64,000 nucleotides of DNA from Oceanirhabdus sp. W0125-5. Lineage in GTDB: Bacteria; Bacillota; Clostridia; Clostridiales; Clostridiaceae. The position numbers and the translations under genes are program-made. The notes below the pieces were generated by a model. It searched no databases. It was not told the origin of the DNA and saw nothing but the letters and a program-made list of their open reading frames with translations. The DNA lies in the NCBI RefSeq assembly GCF_027938815.1, contig NZ_CP115913.1, positions 124,001 through 188,000 on the forward strand, in the 5' to 3' direction. Positions 1-8,395 of the stretch are shown here, piece after piece (positions within the stretch are counted from its first letter, which is position 1; each line of letters begins with the position of its first letter).

Positions 1-1446
1 ATTATATACAATTCTAGGATCAACAGATTTTCCTTCTACACTTGTGACTCTAATACCTTTAGCTAATTTTGATACCTTTCCATGCCCAGTTTCAAGAATA
101 ATATGAGCTATTAGATATGCAGGATTTATATTATATTTTTTTGCTCCTTCTAATACAGCAGCACCTTTTCCTTCTAGAATACCTTTTCCCTTTAATATTT
201 CATTTACTTCCTCAACTGTCATACCTTCAACATAATTAAGTATTAAAAATTGATACATACCATACTCATCCATAAAATTTTGTGGATCAATATAATATTC
301 AACTTCCTCCAATGTAGGGGTTCTCCACATTCCATTCCCCCCATATATTATCATTCTTTCATTATTTTTTTGTTTTATAGCAAACTCTTTAACCGTCATA
401 TTATAATCAACATATTTAACAGTCATATTATTAGTTACAACATTAATAACTTTACTGCCTAAATTTTCTCCAGTAGATGTTTTGATTCCTATTTCTAATA
501 AAAGATCTTTTGAATCCTTAGGAGACCACTTAAACATTTGTCCAAATTTCACAGCATTTTTATCAATCTTGCCATTTTCAACATTCATTACTTTTAGACT
601 ATACTCAAAATCATCTTTTCCTTCAAATGAAGGATTTAATATTGTGCTATTTTTCATTAAAATATATTTGTTATCCTCAATAAAATAAAAATTTTCAAAT
701 TTTATATTGTCATTCATAAAATCATACTTAGTATTATTTTTATTGACTTTAAATACGCTGTGGTATCTATCATGATATCCGATACCATCATCTGTATATA
801 TCTCTCTTTCTCCAACAACCTTCATATATACATTCAATAGATACTGACCACTACTTAGTTTGTCCAATTTTATCTTATATGTAGAATTTCCTTTTATATT
901 ATTAGAGAATCCATCAGTAATATTATAAACCTTACCATTAATATCTGTTACCTTTACATTATATTGTACTTCTTTATCGGTATTTGAATATATGTAAAAA
1001 ATCATGTCTTTTCCTTCAGTAAAGTAGGATCTTTCTTGTAATACGCCTTGAATTTTAATCTTCTCACGTACATTAAATTTAATAGATGATGCTTTTTCAA
1101 GGATTTCTCCATCCTTAGCCTTCAACCCAGAAGGTATTTTTAACTCATAACTACTTAGTTGCTTATATCCTCCACTTGGTGGTTCTATTAATATAGCTTT
1201 ATTATCGACACTTAAACTTATTGGTAAAAATGTTATTTTTCCTTGTTGATCTTTAAGTGCAGCTTGAACTGACTTTAAATATTTTTCATCTATCTCCTTA
1301 TTAAATTTAATCTTCCAAACCTTATATGGATTTACATCAGTAAACTTATATTCTGTGTTTTCTGCAGCAAAACCATAAATGGATGAAAGTAATAAAGCAA
1401 ATAGCAATGTGAAAAAACAACTAATTCTTCTTAAGGTACCCTTCAA
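1..1446 (-). CDS. Secreted wall hydrolase, SbsA Ig-like plus glucosaminidase domain (3' end off the window)
   Basis: Reading leftwards from a TTG at 1446 gives an open frame of 482 codons that runs off the left edge. It begins with a signal peptide (residues 1-27, hydrophobic, ending SIYGFAA). Next comes an SbsA/Big_5 Ig-like domain (about 33-115, KVWKIKFNKEID), then two beta-rich segments of unknown type. The last 50 residues open a glucosaminidase domain (PF01832 type): AYLIAHIILETGHG carries the expected catalytic Glu. By family it would cleave peptidoglycan glycan strands outside the cell. The TTG is chosen because GGGAG lies 8 bases upstream, inside the last codons of the hydrolase gene at 1450-2379, so the two genes are probably co-transcribed and coupled. 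The C-terminus is not visible. Confidence 0.85.
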   Translation of the reverse strand, partial: MKGTLRRISCFFTLLFALLLSSIYGFAAENTEYKFTDVNPYKVWKIKFNKEIDEKYLKSVQAALKDQQGKITFLPISLSVDNKAILIEPPSGGYKQLSSYELKIPSGLKAKDGEILEKASSIKFNVREKIKIQGVLQERSYFTEGKDMIFYIYSNTDKEVQYNVKVTDINGKVYNITDGFSNNIKGNSTYKIKLDKLSSGQYLLNVYMKVVGEREIYTDDGIGYHDRYHSVFKVNKNNTKYDFMNDNIKFENFYFIEDNKYILMKNSTILNPSFEGKDDFEYSLKVMNVENGKIDKNAVKFGQMFKWSPKDSKDLLLEIGIKTSTGENLGSKVINVVTNNMTVKYVDYNMTVKEFAIKQKNNERMIIYGGNGMWRTPTLEEVEYYIDPQNFMDEYGMYQFLILNYVEGMTVEEVNEILKGKGILEGKGAAVLEGAKKYNINPAYLIAHIILETGHGKVSKLAKGIRVTSVEGKSVDPRIVYN

Positions 1447-1449
1447 TAT

Positions 1450-2379
1450 CTACACTCCCTGCTTATCTTTTTTTTGAGCTAATACTTTATCTACAAAATT
1501 CATCATCTTATTTTTATATGTTTCATAATCCACAAAAATACTCTGAGCATGAGCCGCATTAGGAACTAAATATATCTCCTTATATCCTTTTGTTTCTTTA
1601 TACATGTCTTCACTCATAAATGTTGGTACAAATTTATCTTCTTTACCATGTATAAATAAAACTGGTATTCCACTTTCTTTAATCGCCTCAATTGGATTCA
1701 CATCTTTAACATTAAATTTAGCTTTAAGCTTGGTATAACTATATGTAATATTCATTAAAGGGAATACTGGAATTTTACTTATTTTTAATTTATATACTAA
1801 AAGATCATGAAACCTACTAAATCCACAGTCTGCTATTATGAAATCAATTTCATTTGTCATATTAGCCGTAAGTAATGCTGAAGAAGCTCCCATAGATTCA
1901 CCATGTATTCCTATTGTATTATTATCCACAACCTTTTCCTTAATGAATTCTATCCATGATAATAAATCATGCTTTTCGTAATATCCCATTGTAGAATACT
2001 TACCTTCACTCTCAATATGTCTCCTATGATATATGAGAAGTACATTCCATCCTCTTTCAATGAAAGGTCTAGCATATTTATATGATGCTGGTATACCAGA
2101 AGTTATTCCATGGGATACCAGTATAGTCTTATCCTTATTCTGATTTCCTCGTATAAATACTCCGCTTAATTTAAACCCATCTATAGAATTTATATAAACT
2201 TTTTCCTGCTGTAACTTATCCAAAAAATCTCTATCGATTAATCCCTTCTCCAATTCACCTTTTTCAATAGCATTCATATCTTTAATTTTCCTATTGATTG
2301 TTTCTAGATAAAATTTTCTTAAGGTGAATATAACACCTAAAATTGCTATAAATAAGCATGAAAGAACGAATATAACCAT
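1450..2379 (-). CDS. Membrane-anchored alpha/beta hydrolase
   Basis: 309 residues. An N-terminal membrane segment (1-20) is followed by an alpha/beta-hydrolase fold with nucleophile elbow GESMG (160-164, Ser162). Asp248 (HGKEDKF) and His277 (AAHAQS) probably complete the triad. SHGITSG (89-95) fits the oxyanion-hole strand. It resembles the YqkD/BEM46-like group of Firmicute esterases; the substrate cannot be told from sequence. The stop codon is 3 bases before the TTG of the wall hydrolase, which suggests a two-gene unit. The upstream gap carries the DnaA-box cluster. Confidence 0.85.
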   Translation of the reverse strand: MVIFVLSCLFIAILGVIFTLRKFYLETINRKIKDMNAIEKGELEKGLIDRDFLDKLQQEKVYINSIDGFKLSGVFIRGNQNKDKTILVSHGITSGIPASYKYARPFIERGWNVLLIYHRRHIESEGKYSTMGYYEKHDLLSWIEFIKEKVVDNNTIGIHGESMGASSALLTANMTNEIDFIIADCGFSRFHDLLVYKLKISKIPVFPLMNITYSYTKLKAKFNVKDVNPIEAIKESGIPVLFIHGKEDKFVPTFMSEDMYKETKGYKEIYLVPNAAHAQSIFVDYETYKNKMMNFVDKVLAQKKDKQGV

Positions 2380-2442
2380 AATTACCTAAACCTCCCCCCT
2401 TATCTACATTAATTATAATATGAAATAGAACATTTTTCTACG

Positions 2443-2725
2443 TTATCCACAAATATTATGTTGATATATTGTGGTAATCCTCTAATAATAATTATCCGTC
2501 ACTTATATATATTAGTTATCAACAAAAAAACAAGTTATCCACAGGTAATCTGTGGGTAACTTGTTTATTCTTTGTTTGTATCATAATTTTCTATAAATTT
2601 TAATACAAACCTTCGTTCTTTATATAGAATTTACTGAATTTTCACTTAAAATCAACAGATTTATAAATTACTTTACTGATAAGTTATCAACATTATCCAC
2701 AGTTTTGTGGATAACATGTGTATAA
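2443..2725. promoter_or_regulatory. DnaA-box cluster in a 355-base intergenic region
   Basis: Four exact TTATCCACA boxes occur: 2443-2451 (+), 2535-2543 (+), 2693-2701 (+) and 2706-2714 (-). Four one-mismatch boxes accompany them: 2516-2524 (+, TTATCAACA), 2551-2559 (-, TTACCCACA), 2684-2692 (+, TTATCAACA) and 2717-2725 (-, TTATACACA). The right-hand group is packed end to end. No dnaA, dnaN or rep gene is in the window, so this is a DnaA-binding cluster away from a recognisable oriC. Its role (titration, replication control, local transcription) is unknown. The rest of the gap, 2380-2734, holds a terminator (separate entry) and AT-rich sequence. Confidence 0.75.
2524..2563 (-). terminator. 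Terminator of the natAB-like operon, with DnaA boxes in the stem
   Basis: On the minus strand a 14-bp stem (CAAGTTACCCACAG / CTGTGGATAACTTG, one mismatch, 5-base loop) is followed by seven T. It lies about 170 bases after the stop of the permease gene. Each arm contains a DnaA-type 9-mer, so protein binding and termination could compete here (inference). Confidence 0.65.
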
Positions 2726-2734
2726 CTAACAAAC

Positions 2735-3922
2735 CTACGTTCTAAAGATAACCTTCTCTTTGTTAAACATAGTTCTAGTAAATAATATAGAAGCAATAAC
2801 AGCCACTATCATAACAGCTATTGTAATCCAGTAATGTGTATAATTAAGTTTACCTAATGCAATCTCCTTCAAACATATTGCTGCATTATATATAGGTATA
2901 AAAAATTGCCCATTAGAAACATTCTTTACATTAATAGCATAGGAACCAAATCCAACAAACATTCCTATAAGTGTTACTGGAGTTAAATAAGTTTGCGCTT
3001 CCTTAAAGGATCTTGCATATATACTTATAGATAACTCTAAAGCAGCAAAGGTCATTGTAACAAGGATTGTTATTGTTCCAATTAATAATAATGATTTAGT
3101 ATCAATTTCAATAGCTCCACTTGCACCGCCAAATAATACTGGATTTCTCTTAATAGCTATAAATAGTCCTGTTAAAGATGCTATAACCGTTATTATTCCC
3201 ATTGTTGTTATAGCAAAAAGTTTTCCCCATAATAGAGAAGTTCTATTTGCCTGTGTAGTAAGTAATGGTTCTAAGGTTCCTCTTTCTTTTTCACCAGCTG
3301 CTAAATCAACAGCTACTGGTAATGGACTTGTAGCTGAATACATTATCAATAACATTGGTAGTAGCATTGAAAGCAGCATTAATCCTACTCCATCCTTTTT
3401 ATTATCTTTCTCTATTCCTTTTGTCTGTAACTGGAATGGTGTTAAGATACTCATATCTATATTTTTTTCCTCTAAGCGAGCTTTAACAATCTCTTTTGAA
3501 TAATCATTTAATATATTATACACTGCAGATCTTGTCATTGATGATTTATTACTTGTTGTATCATATAATATTTCAACATCAATAGTCTTATTTTCTTTTA
3601 TTGCCTCTTCTATTCCCTCAGGAATCATTACTGCTGCATCAATTTTACCTTTATTAATATCTTTTACAATATCATCACTCTCAATAACTTCAATATTATC
3701 TATGGAACTCAGATATTCCTCAACACTATTTTCTTCAGCAGCTACAATTGCAATTTTTAATTTTTCATTAACTTCATCAATATCTTTTGATATACCTCTT
3801 CCCATAAATCCATAAATTATAGGTAATAAGATTAAAGGTAACAATATACTGGTTATTACTGTTTTTTTATCTCTAAATATATCTTTTATTTCCTTTTTAA
3901 ATACAGTTAAGATTATATTCAT
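2735..3922 (-). CDS. natB: ABC exporter permease, NatB family
   Basis: 395 residues with the ABC-2/NatB layout. One N-terminal membrane helix (about 18-40) is followed by a large extracytoplasmic segment (about 45-175), then five or six helices in the C-terminal half. The conserved GEKERGTLEPLLTT (about 210-223) follows the second helix and is typical of this family. It would form the membrane channel with the ATPase at 3922-4644. B. subtilis NatAB exports sodium ions, but related pairs export other compounds, so the substrate is not certain. Its ATG overlaps the ATPase stop as TAATG, giving translational coupling. A terminator lies in the gap to the left. Confidence 0.85.
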   Translation of the reverse strand: MNIILTVFKKEIKDIFRDKKTVITSILLPLILLPIIYGFMGRGISKDIDEVNEKLKIAIVAAEENSVEEYLSSIDNIEVIESDDIVKDINKGKIDAAVMIPEGIEEAIKENKTIDVEILYDTTSNKSSMTRSAVYNILNDYSKEIVKARLEEKNIDMSILTPFQLQTKGIEKDNKKDGVGLMLLSMLLPMLLIMYSATSPLPVAVDLAAGEKERGTLEPLLTTQANRTSLLWGKLFAITTMGIITVIASLTGLFIAIKRNPVLFGGASGAIEIDTKSLLLIGTITILVTMTFAALELSISIYARSFKEAQTYLTPVTLIGMFVGFGSYAINVKNVSNGQFFIPIYNAAICLKEIALGKLNYTHYWITIAVMIVAVIASILFTRTMFNKEKVIFRT

Positions 3923-4644
3923 TATTTATCACCTACCAATTTAATAAAAATTCTCTCAAGATCATCATCATCATATTTACTTTTTAAACCATCTAAAGTT
4001 GAATCTTCAACTAATTTCCCTTTATTAATTATAACTACTCTATCACATAATCTCTCCACTTCTTTCATACTATGACTTGAGAATATGATAGCTTTTCCCT
4101 GCTCTTTACATTTCAAAATAAAATCTTGAACTATTTTAGAAGATGTTACATCCAACCCAGTTGATGGTTCATCAAATAGCATAACTTTCGGATTATGAAC
4201 TATAGATCTAGCTATTGCTACTTTCTGTTTCATACCCCTTGAGAATTTACCAACTTTTCTATTGATATATTCATCCATATCAAGCATTTCACTAAGATTT
4301 ACTATTCTTTCATCAATTTCATTTTTCTTCATTCCATTCAGTTCACCAAAATATCTTATATTTTCTTTAGCTGTAAGTCTATCATATAGCCCTACCTCTC
4401 CTCCAAATAAGATACCAATTTCTCCACGAACTTTATATGGATTATTGATTATATTGTGTCCATTCACTTCTGCCTCTCCACTTGTAGGTTTTATCATTGT
4501 TGCTATCATTCTTAATGTTGTAGTTTTTCCTGCACCATTTTCGCCCAACAGCCCAACAATTTCCCCTTCTCTAACGGTAAAAGACATATCGTTAACTGCT
4601 GTAACTTCCTTGAATTTTTTCGTTAGATTTTTAACTTCAATCAT
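3922..4644 (-). CDS. natA: ABC exporter ATPase, NatA family
   Basis: 240 residues, a complete nucleotide-binding subunit. Walker A is GENGAGKTT (about 34-42). The signature region reads FSRGMKQKVAIA, a common variant in ABC-2 exporters. Walker B is VMLFDEPSTGLD and the switch His lies in FSSHSM. It is the first gene of the natAB-like pair; AAGGGGGAAGAGG precedes the ATG. A good promoter lies 60-90 bases upstream. It would power export by the permease at 2735-3922 from the cytoplasmic face. Assignment to the family is firm; sodium as substrate is by analogy. Confidence 0.88.
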   Translation of the reverse strand: MIEVKNLTKKFKEVTAVNDMSFTVREGEIVGLLGENGAGKTTTLRMIATMIKPTSGEAEVNGHNIINNPYKVRGEIGILFGGEVGLYDRLTAKENIRYFGELNGMKKNEIDERIVNLSEMLDMDEYINRKVGKFSRGMKQKVAIARSIVHNPKVMLFDEPSTGLDVTSSKIVQDFILKCKEQGKAIIFSSHSMKEVERLCDRVVIINKGKLVEDSTLDGLKSKYDDDDLERIFIKLVGDK

Positions 4645-4704
4645 TTCCTCTTCCCCCTTTATAATGCACTATTATTCCTTACATAATATTGTATCTTATA
4701 CCAC

Positions 4705-4733
4705 ATTATATCATTGTATTAATCTTTTATCAA
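4705..4733 (-). promoter_or_regulatory. Sigma-A-type promoter of natAB-like operon
   Basis: Minus strand TTGATA (4733-4728), 17-base spacer, TATAAT (4710-4705). It lies about 60 bases before the natA-like start. The 377-base gap 4645-5021 otherwise holds only the divergent promoter of the LysM-CAP gene and AT-rich sequence. Confidence 0.7.
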
Positions 4734-4893
4734 TACTATTTTTGAAAATTTTTGGTAATACTCTTTTATTTTATTCTATTTTTTGTAATTTGTATAATAT
4801 TTTAACTTTAATAGTGTGATTTAATTTTCTTTTATACACATATCTATCTCGATTAAATAAATACTAATAATATGATTTAACCACAAAAGTAAG

Positions 4894-4922
4894 TTGAATA
4901 AAGTTCATGTAGGATATATACT
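4894..4922 (+). promoter_or_regulatory. Candidate promoter of LysM-CAP gene
   Basis: TTGAAT (4894-4899), 17-base spacer, TATACT (4917-4922), about 100 bases before the start at 5022. This is the best-spaced sigma-A-like pair in the gap, though the long leader makes it tentative. Confidence 0.4.
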
Positions 4923-5021
4923 GCAGATTGACACGCTCTGACACTATATATCCCATATGAAATTGAACTAAAATACTTTTGTGTATTAAACATATTATAA
5001 AAAAATAAGGATGGTGATTTT

Positions 5022-5801
5022 ATGAAAAGAAAAGTTATTTCTTTTTCTTTAATTGTATTGCTTTTCATAGGAAGTACTGCTTCTGCATTCGCACTTGAAA
5101 AAGAATATATTGTTAAAAGCGGCGATACACTCTGGAGGATATGTAAAAAACATAATATTAATTATAGACGTTTAATTTCAGCTAACCCCAAACTTAGGAA
5201 TCCTCGATTATTATTCAGAGGACAAAGAATAGTAATTCCTGATGAGTTTATGGGACCTATGGAGGGTAAATATGCACCTAAACAACCTCAAGTACCTGAA
5301 ATGCCTCAAGTCCCAGAACCGCCAAAACCTGAACCTCCAAAGCCGGAACCACCAAAACCTGAAGCCCCAAAACCAGAGGCACCTAAAGCACCTGAAGTAT
5401 CTATGAGTGACTTTGCAAAAGAAGTGGTTGAACTTGTTAATAAAGAACGTGTAAGCAGAGGTCTTCAGCCACTGAAAGCACATGCTAAATTAACAGATTG
5501 TGCACAAGCCAAAGCTCAAGATATGATAAACAAGAACTATTTTGCTCATAATTCCCCTACATATGGAACTCCTTTCGATATGATAGAACAATGGGGAATC
5601 AAATATACTGCAGCAGGAGAAAATATTGCATACGGTCAAAAAACGCCTAAAGAAGTAATGCAAACTTGGATGGACTCTCCTGGACACAGAAGCAATATCT
5701 TAAGTGAATCTTTTGCCGAAATAGGTGTTGGAGTTGCAGAAAATAAAAATGGAGTTCTTTATTGGACTCAAATGTTCATGAGAGCAGCAAAAGGAAACTA
5801 A
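5022..5801 (+). CDS. Secreted LysM + CAP (SCP/YkwD) domain protein
   Basis: 259 residues. A signal peptide (1-24, ...STASAFA) leads into one LysM domain (28-72, YIVKSGDTLWRICKKHNI...), which binds peptidoglycan. A Pro/Lys/Glu linker of PKPEPP/PKPEAP repeats spans about 85-125. A CAP domain (132-255) follows, with the family marks YFAHNSP, AGENIAYG and WMDSPGHRSNIL. CAP domains of this bacterial group are secreted or spore-associated, with no settled enzymatic activity. GGATGG precedes the ATG. The CAP half is a close paralogue of that at 19148-19858, which has a membrane anchor instead of LysM. A terminator follows at 5814. Confidence 0.92.
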   Translation: MKRKVISFSLIVLLFIGSTASAFALEKEYIVKSGDTLWRICKKHNINYRRLISANPKLRNPRLLFRGQRIVIPDEFMGPMEGKYAPKQPQVPEMPQVPEPPKPEPPKPEPPKPEAPKPEAPKAPEVSMSDFAKEVVELVNKERVSRGLQPLKAHAKLTDCAQAKAQDMINKNYFAHNSPTYGTPFDMIEQWGIKYTAAGENIAYGQKTPKEVMQTWMDSPGHRSNILSESFAEIGVGVAENKNGVLYWTQMFMRAAKGN

Positions 5802-5813
5802 AATTCATTCAAT

Positions 5814-5860
5814 AAGAAGGATAATTAAAATAATAGAGTTTTAATTATCCTTCTTTCTAT
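5814..5860 (+). terminator. Terminator after LysM-CAP gene
   Basis: A 17-bp perfect stem (AAGAAGGATAATTAAAA with its complement at 5839-5855) and an 8-base loop, ending in TTCTTTCTATT. It lies 12 bases after the stop. Confidence 0.75.
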
Positions 5861-5955
5861 TTATATAACAAATTTCAGCTAAATTATCATTTTATTTTGT
5901 TAATTCATCTATTTACTATTATTTTCTTCATTTTAATATATCTTTTGTAAATTTA

Positions 5956-5985
5956 TTGCATTACTTAATTACAATATGTTACAAT
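5956..5985 (+). promoter_or_regulatory. Candidate promoter of small Cys-rich secreted protein
   Basis: TTGCAT (5956-5961), 18-base spacer, TACAAT (5980-5985), 33 bases before the start at 6018. Moderate match to sigma-A. Confidence 0.4.
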
Positions 5986-6017
5986 ATTAGTAAATATTTT
6001 TTATTGGAGGGATTGAT

Positions 6018-6314
6018 TTGAATAAAATGAAAAAATCACTATTAACACTTTCATTTACATTATTATTATTACTAGGCACGGTAATAACAGCTTTTGCTTA
6101 TGAACCATGTGATTGTGGAGGAAAAATATTTACTACCAGAACTAAAGTCCATCAATCATACAGATATCATGATTGCGTTGAGCATAGCGATTGTGTAGTT
6201 AAAACAGCTACTGATGTAATAGAAGTAACAAAAAAATGCACTGACTGTTCAAACTCATACACATACTATGACTATGTAGATCTTACACCTTATCATATTA
6301 GAAGTGGCAACTAA
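6018..6314 (+). CDS. Small secreted Cys-rich protein, unknown function
   Basis: 98 residues from a TTG at 6018, chosen because GGAGGG sits 6 bases upstream; the ATG at 6027 would be 15 bases away. A signal peptide (about 1-28, ending VITAFA) leaves a mature protein of about 70 residues. This has six Cys: a CDCGG motif near its start, two in HDCVEHSDC, and CTDCSN near the end. It is also rich in Tyr, His and Asp. The paired Cys suggest disulfides or a metal site outside the cell. I do not recognise the family. Strong hairpin terminator follows. Confidence 0.7.
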   Translation: MNKMKKSLLTLSFTLLLLLGTVITAFAYEPCDCGGKIFTTRTKVHQSYRYHDCVEHSDCVVKTATDVIEVTKKCTDCSNSYTYYDYVDLTPYHIRSGN

Positions 6315-6327
6315 ATTTTTTAAATAA

Positions 6328-6370
6328 AATGTAAAGAATCCATCAAATGTTTCGATGGATTCTTTACATT
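6328..6370. terminator. Bidirectional terminator between convergent genes
   Basis: A 17-bp perfect stem (AATGTAAAGAATCCATC, complement at 6354-6370), 9-base loop, A/T-rich tails on both sides. It separates the small secreted protein (+) from the WYL regulator (-). Confidence 0.7.
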
Positions 6371-6499
6371 ATAAAATTTTTATTTAAGTTTTTTTACTTT
6401 ATCTTATGATTTAATTTCTTATATAATTTAATATATTACCTATATTTAGTCCTATTACTTATTGGATTTTTATATAAAAAATTGCTTTCACCGTCTTTA

Positions 6500-7411
6500 T
6501 TAATAATATAATTCAAACATTTTTTGCGACTCATGCTTAATAGCCTTCACAACTTCCTCTGGCTCTATAACTTTCATCTTGCTTCCAAAGCTTAATACAT
6601 ATCTCAATGCCCACTCAAAATTCACATATTCAAATGAAAACTTAAGTTTATCCTCATCTACAACTTCATATGAATCTACACCATAGCTATCCACTAACAT
6701 ATATTCCAAAGACCTATCAACTAATGCTAATACTACTTTTTCTTTATCCTTATTATTAAAGATACTATTAAAATCTTTCTTCTCATCTGGTATATCTCTT
6801 TCTGTATAACACTCTTCTAAACCACTCAAATACCCCATTCTCTTTAACTTAAACAATCTAAAATCCTCTCGTAACTTACAAAATCCTAACACATACCATT
6901 CATTCCATTGAAAAGTCAAAATATATGGTTCAATTTTCCTAACAGATTTTCCAGTACTTGAATAATACTCAAATTTAATCACTCTTTTTTTATCTATACA
7001 GCCTCGTATTATAGAAATTTTATTTGATAGGCTTTCCTTATAAAATGATGATAGATCTATGATTGTATCATTTATAGATAATTCTGATGTATCTTGAGGT
7101 GATAGCTTATCTATCAATAAATTTATGTTATTATCATTCTTAATACTCGTAATACTCTTAAGACCCAATATTATATTATTTAATTCCTCTTTAGTAAGAG
7201 CACTTTTATCCATCTTAAACCCTTCCATTATACCTATTCCACCATTTCCTCCTCTATGTGAAACTAGTGGAATCCCAGCCATGCATATTCCCTCAATATC
7301 TCTATGTATTGTTCTTACTGAAACCTCAAACTTCTCTGCTAATTCCTTAACTGTTACTCTTTCTTTTTTTAATATTTCATTTATTATTCCTATAGCTCTA
7401 TCTATCTTCAT
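6500..7411 (-). CDS. HTH + WYL domain transcriptional regulator (YafY/YobV type)
   Basis: 303 residues. An N-terminal DeoR/HTH_11 winged helix (1-60, VTVKELAEKFEVSVRTIHRDIE) is followed by a linker and a WYL domain (about 140-215) with the motif NEWYVLGFCKL. The C-terminal WCX segment includes FGSKMKVIEPEEVV. Such proteins bind DNA through the N-terminus and sense small ligands or nucleic acid through WYL. It is transcribed alone, divergent from ispF and convergent with the small secreted protein, so its target is not indicated by context. Confidence 0.87.
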   Translation of the reverse strand: MKIDRAIGIINEILKKERVTVKELAEKFEVSVRTIHRDIEGICMAGIPLVSHRGGNGGIGIMEGFKMDKSALTKEELNNIILGLKSITSIKNDNNINLLIDKLSPQDTSELSINDTIIDLSSFYKESLSNKISIIRGCIDKKRVIKFEYYSSTGKSVRKIEPYILTFQWNEWYVLGFCKLREDFRLFKLKRMGYLSGLEECYTERDIPDEKKDFNSIFNNKDKEKVVLALVDRSLEYMLVDSYGVDSYEVVDEDKLKFSFEYVNFEWALRYVLSFGSKMKVIEPEEVVKAIKHESQKMFELYY

Positions 7412-7586
7412 ATTCTTAACTCTCTTTCATCATAACTACGATTATTTATCATTATTAACCATTATCAATATTATATCATGTACTCTTCATAAATTTTCCA
7501 TATACTATTTATTAAAGACCTATTCTTTATTAATTCTTTAAGCTATAATTAAACATAGAATTGTATTTGAAAGGATGATATTATTT

Positions 7587-8054
7587 ATGAGAATTGGTCA
7601 CGGTTATGACGTACATAAATTAGTAGAAGGAAGAGACCTTATATTAGGCGGAGTAAATATTCCACATACTGTTGGATTATTAGGACACTCTGATGCTGAC
7701 GTACTTCTTCATGCGATATGCGATGCGCTTTTAGGCGCTGCCGCTCTTGGAGATATTGGTAAACATTTCCCTGATACTGATGATAGATATAAAGGAATTT
7801 CTTCATTAAAATTATTAGCCCATGTTAATAATCTATTAAATGATAAAGAATATTCTATTGGGAACATAGACTGTACAATCATTGCACAGAAACCAAAGCT
7901 TGCACCACATATTCCTCAAATGAAAGAAAATATATGCAACACACTAGGACTTTCTCATGACTGTATGAATATCAAAGCTACAACTGAAGAAAAATTAGGC
8001 TTCACTGGAAGAGAGGAAGGCATCTCTGCTCATTGTGTTTGCTTAATAAAATAA
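7587..8054 (+). CDS. ispF: 2-C-methyl-D-erythritol 2,4-cyclodiphosphate synthase
   Basis: 155 residues, full family length, from the ATG at 7587 ([12 protein letters not shown] is the classic N-terminus; AAAGGATG lies 10 bases upstream, whereas the ATG at 7575 overlaps that site). Metal ligands Asp8, His10 and His42 ([10 protein letters not shown]) are present, as are the CDP/substrate motif [11 protein letters not shown] and the C-terminal [17 protein letters not shown]. It cyclises the CDP-ME 2-phosphate to MEcPP in the non-mevalonate isoprenoid pathway, as a cytosolic trimer. No other pathway gene is adjacent. Its stop codon overlaps the first hairpin of the repeat at 8053. Confidence 0.96.
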   Translation: MRIGHGYDVHKLVEGRDLILGGVNIPHTVGLLGHSDADVLLHAICDALLGAAALGDIGKHFPDTDDRYKGISSLKLLAHVNNLLNDKEYSIGNIDCTIIAQKPKLAPHIPQMKENICNTLGLSHDCMNIKATTEEKLGFTGREEGISAHCVCLIK

Positions 8055-8323
8055 GCACGGAAAACCGCGCTTAAAACAAATGGAAAGTTGAAAATTGAAA
8101 GTTGAAAACGTTGGATGGTTCTGACCAAAGGTCAGAACCTACATTTTAATGTTCTTCAGGAAAAAGAATTTTTTACTCATTTTATCTGAGATAAAATATT
8201 GTATGGTAAACACAATGTTTAATTTTAAATTAACGAGTAAAACCTTATTATCCAAGGAACAATTATATTAAAATTTCTCGGAGAGAAATCTGATTCGTTG
8301 TCCATTATCCACTTCCTACTGCC
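8053..8323. repeat. Structured intergenic repeat, copy 1
   Basis: About 270 bases sharing blocks and hairpin order with 11251-11528. Parts in order: GC-rich hairpin 8053-8072; TTAAAACAAATGGA; period-7 tract (AAAGTTG/AAAATTG, about 8084-8108); perfect hairpin GGTTCTGACC-aaa-GGTCAGAACC (8117-8139); TACATTTTA; a TTTTACTC...GAGTAAAA closing stem enclosing three hairpins; a TATTATCC/GGAACAAT stem; TTTCTC-gga-GAGAAA; then CCATTATCC at the right edge. No ORF inside. It lies between convergent ispF (+) and DUF952 (-). Confidence 0.75.
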
Positions 8324-8395
8324 AACTATGTTTTTTATGTGCTGCTTCTTTAAGCCAAAATTGTAAATTAGTTTCCCTTTTTATAAATGAAATTA

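Noticed and set aside
250..688. Two plus-strand open frames at the left edge
   Set aside because: They are antisense to the continuous minus-strand wall-hydrolase frame, have no ribosome site and low-complexity products.
2443..2725. A chromosomal origin (oriC) of replication
   Set aside because: The DnaA boxes are convincing, but no dnaA/dnaN, gidA or rpmH neighbours and no clear unwinding element were found, so only a DnaA-box cluster is claimed.
4877..5068. 63-codon minus-strand frame before the LysM-CAP gene
   Set aside because: It overlaps the promoter and start of a well-supported gene, with no Shine-Dalgarno and no family likeness.
5211..5483. Minus-strand frame rich in Phe, Arg and Trp
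   Set aside because: It is the antisense image of the Pro/Lys/Glu linker repeats of the CAP protein.
8084..8108. Period-7 tracts as a CRISPR array
   Set aside because: Units are 7 bases with no spacers and no cas genes nearby.
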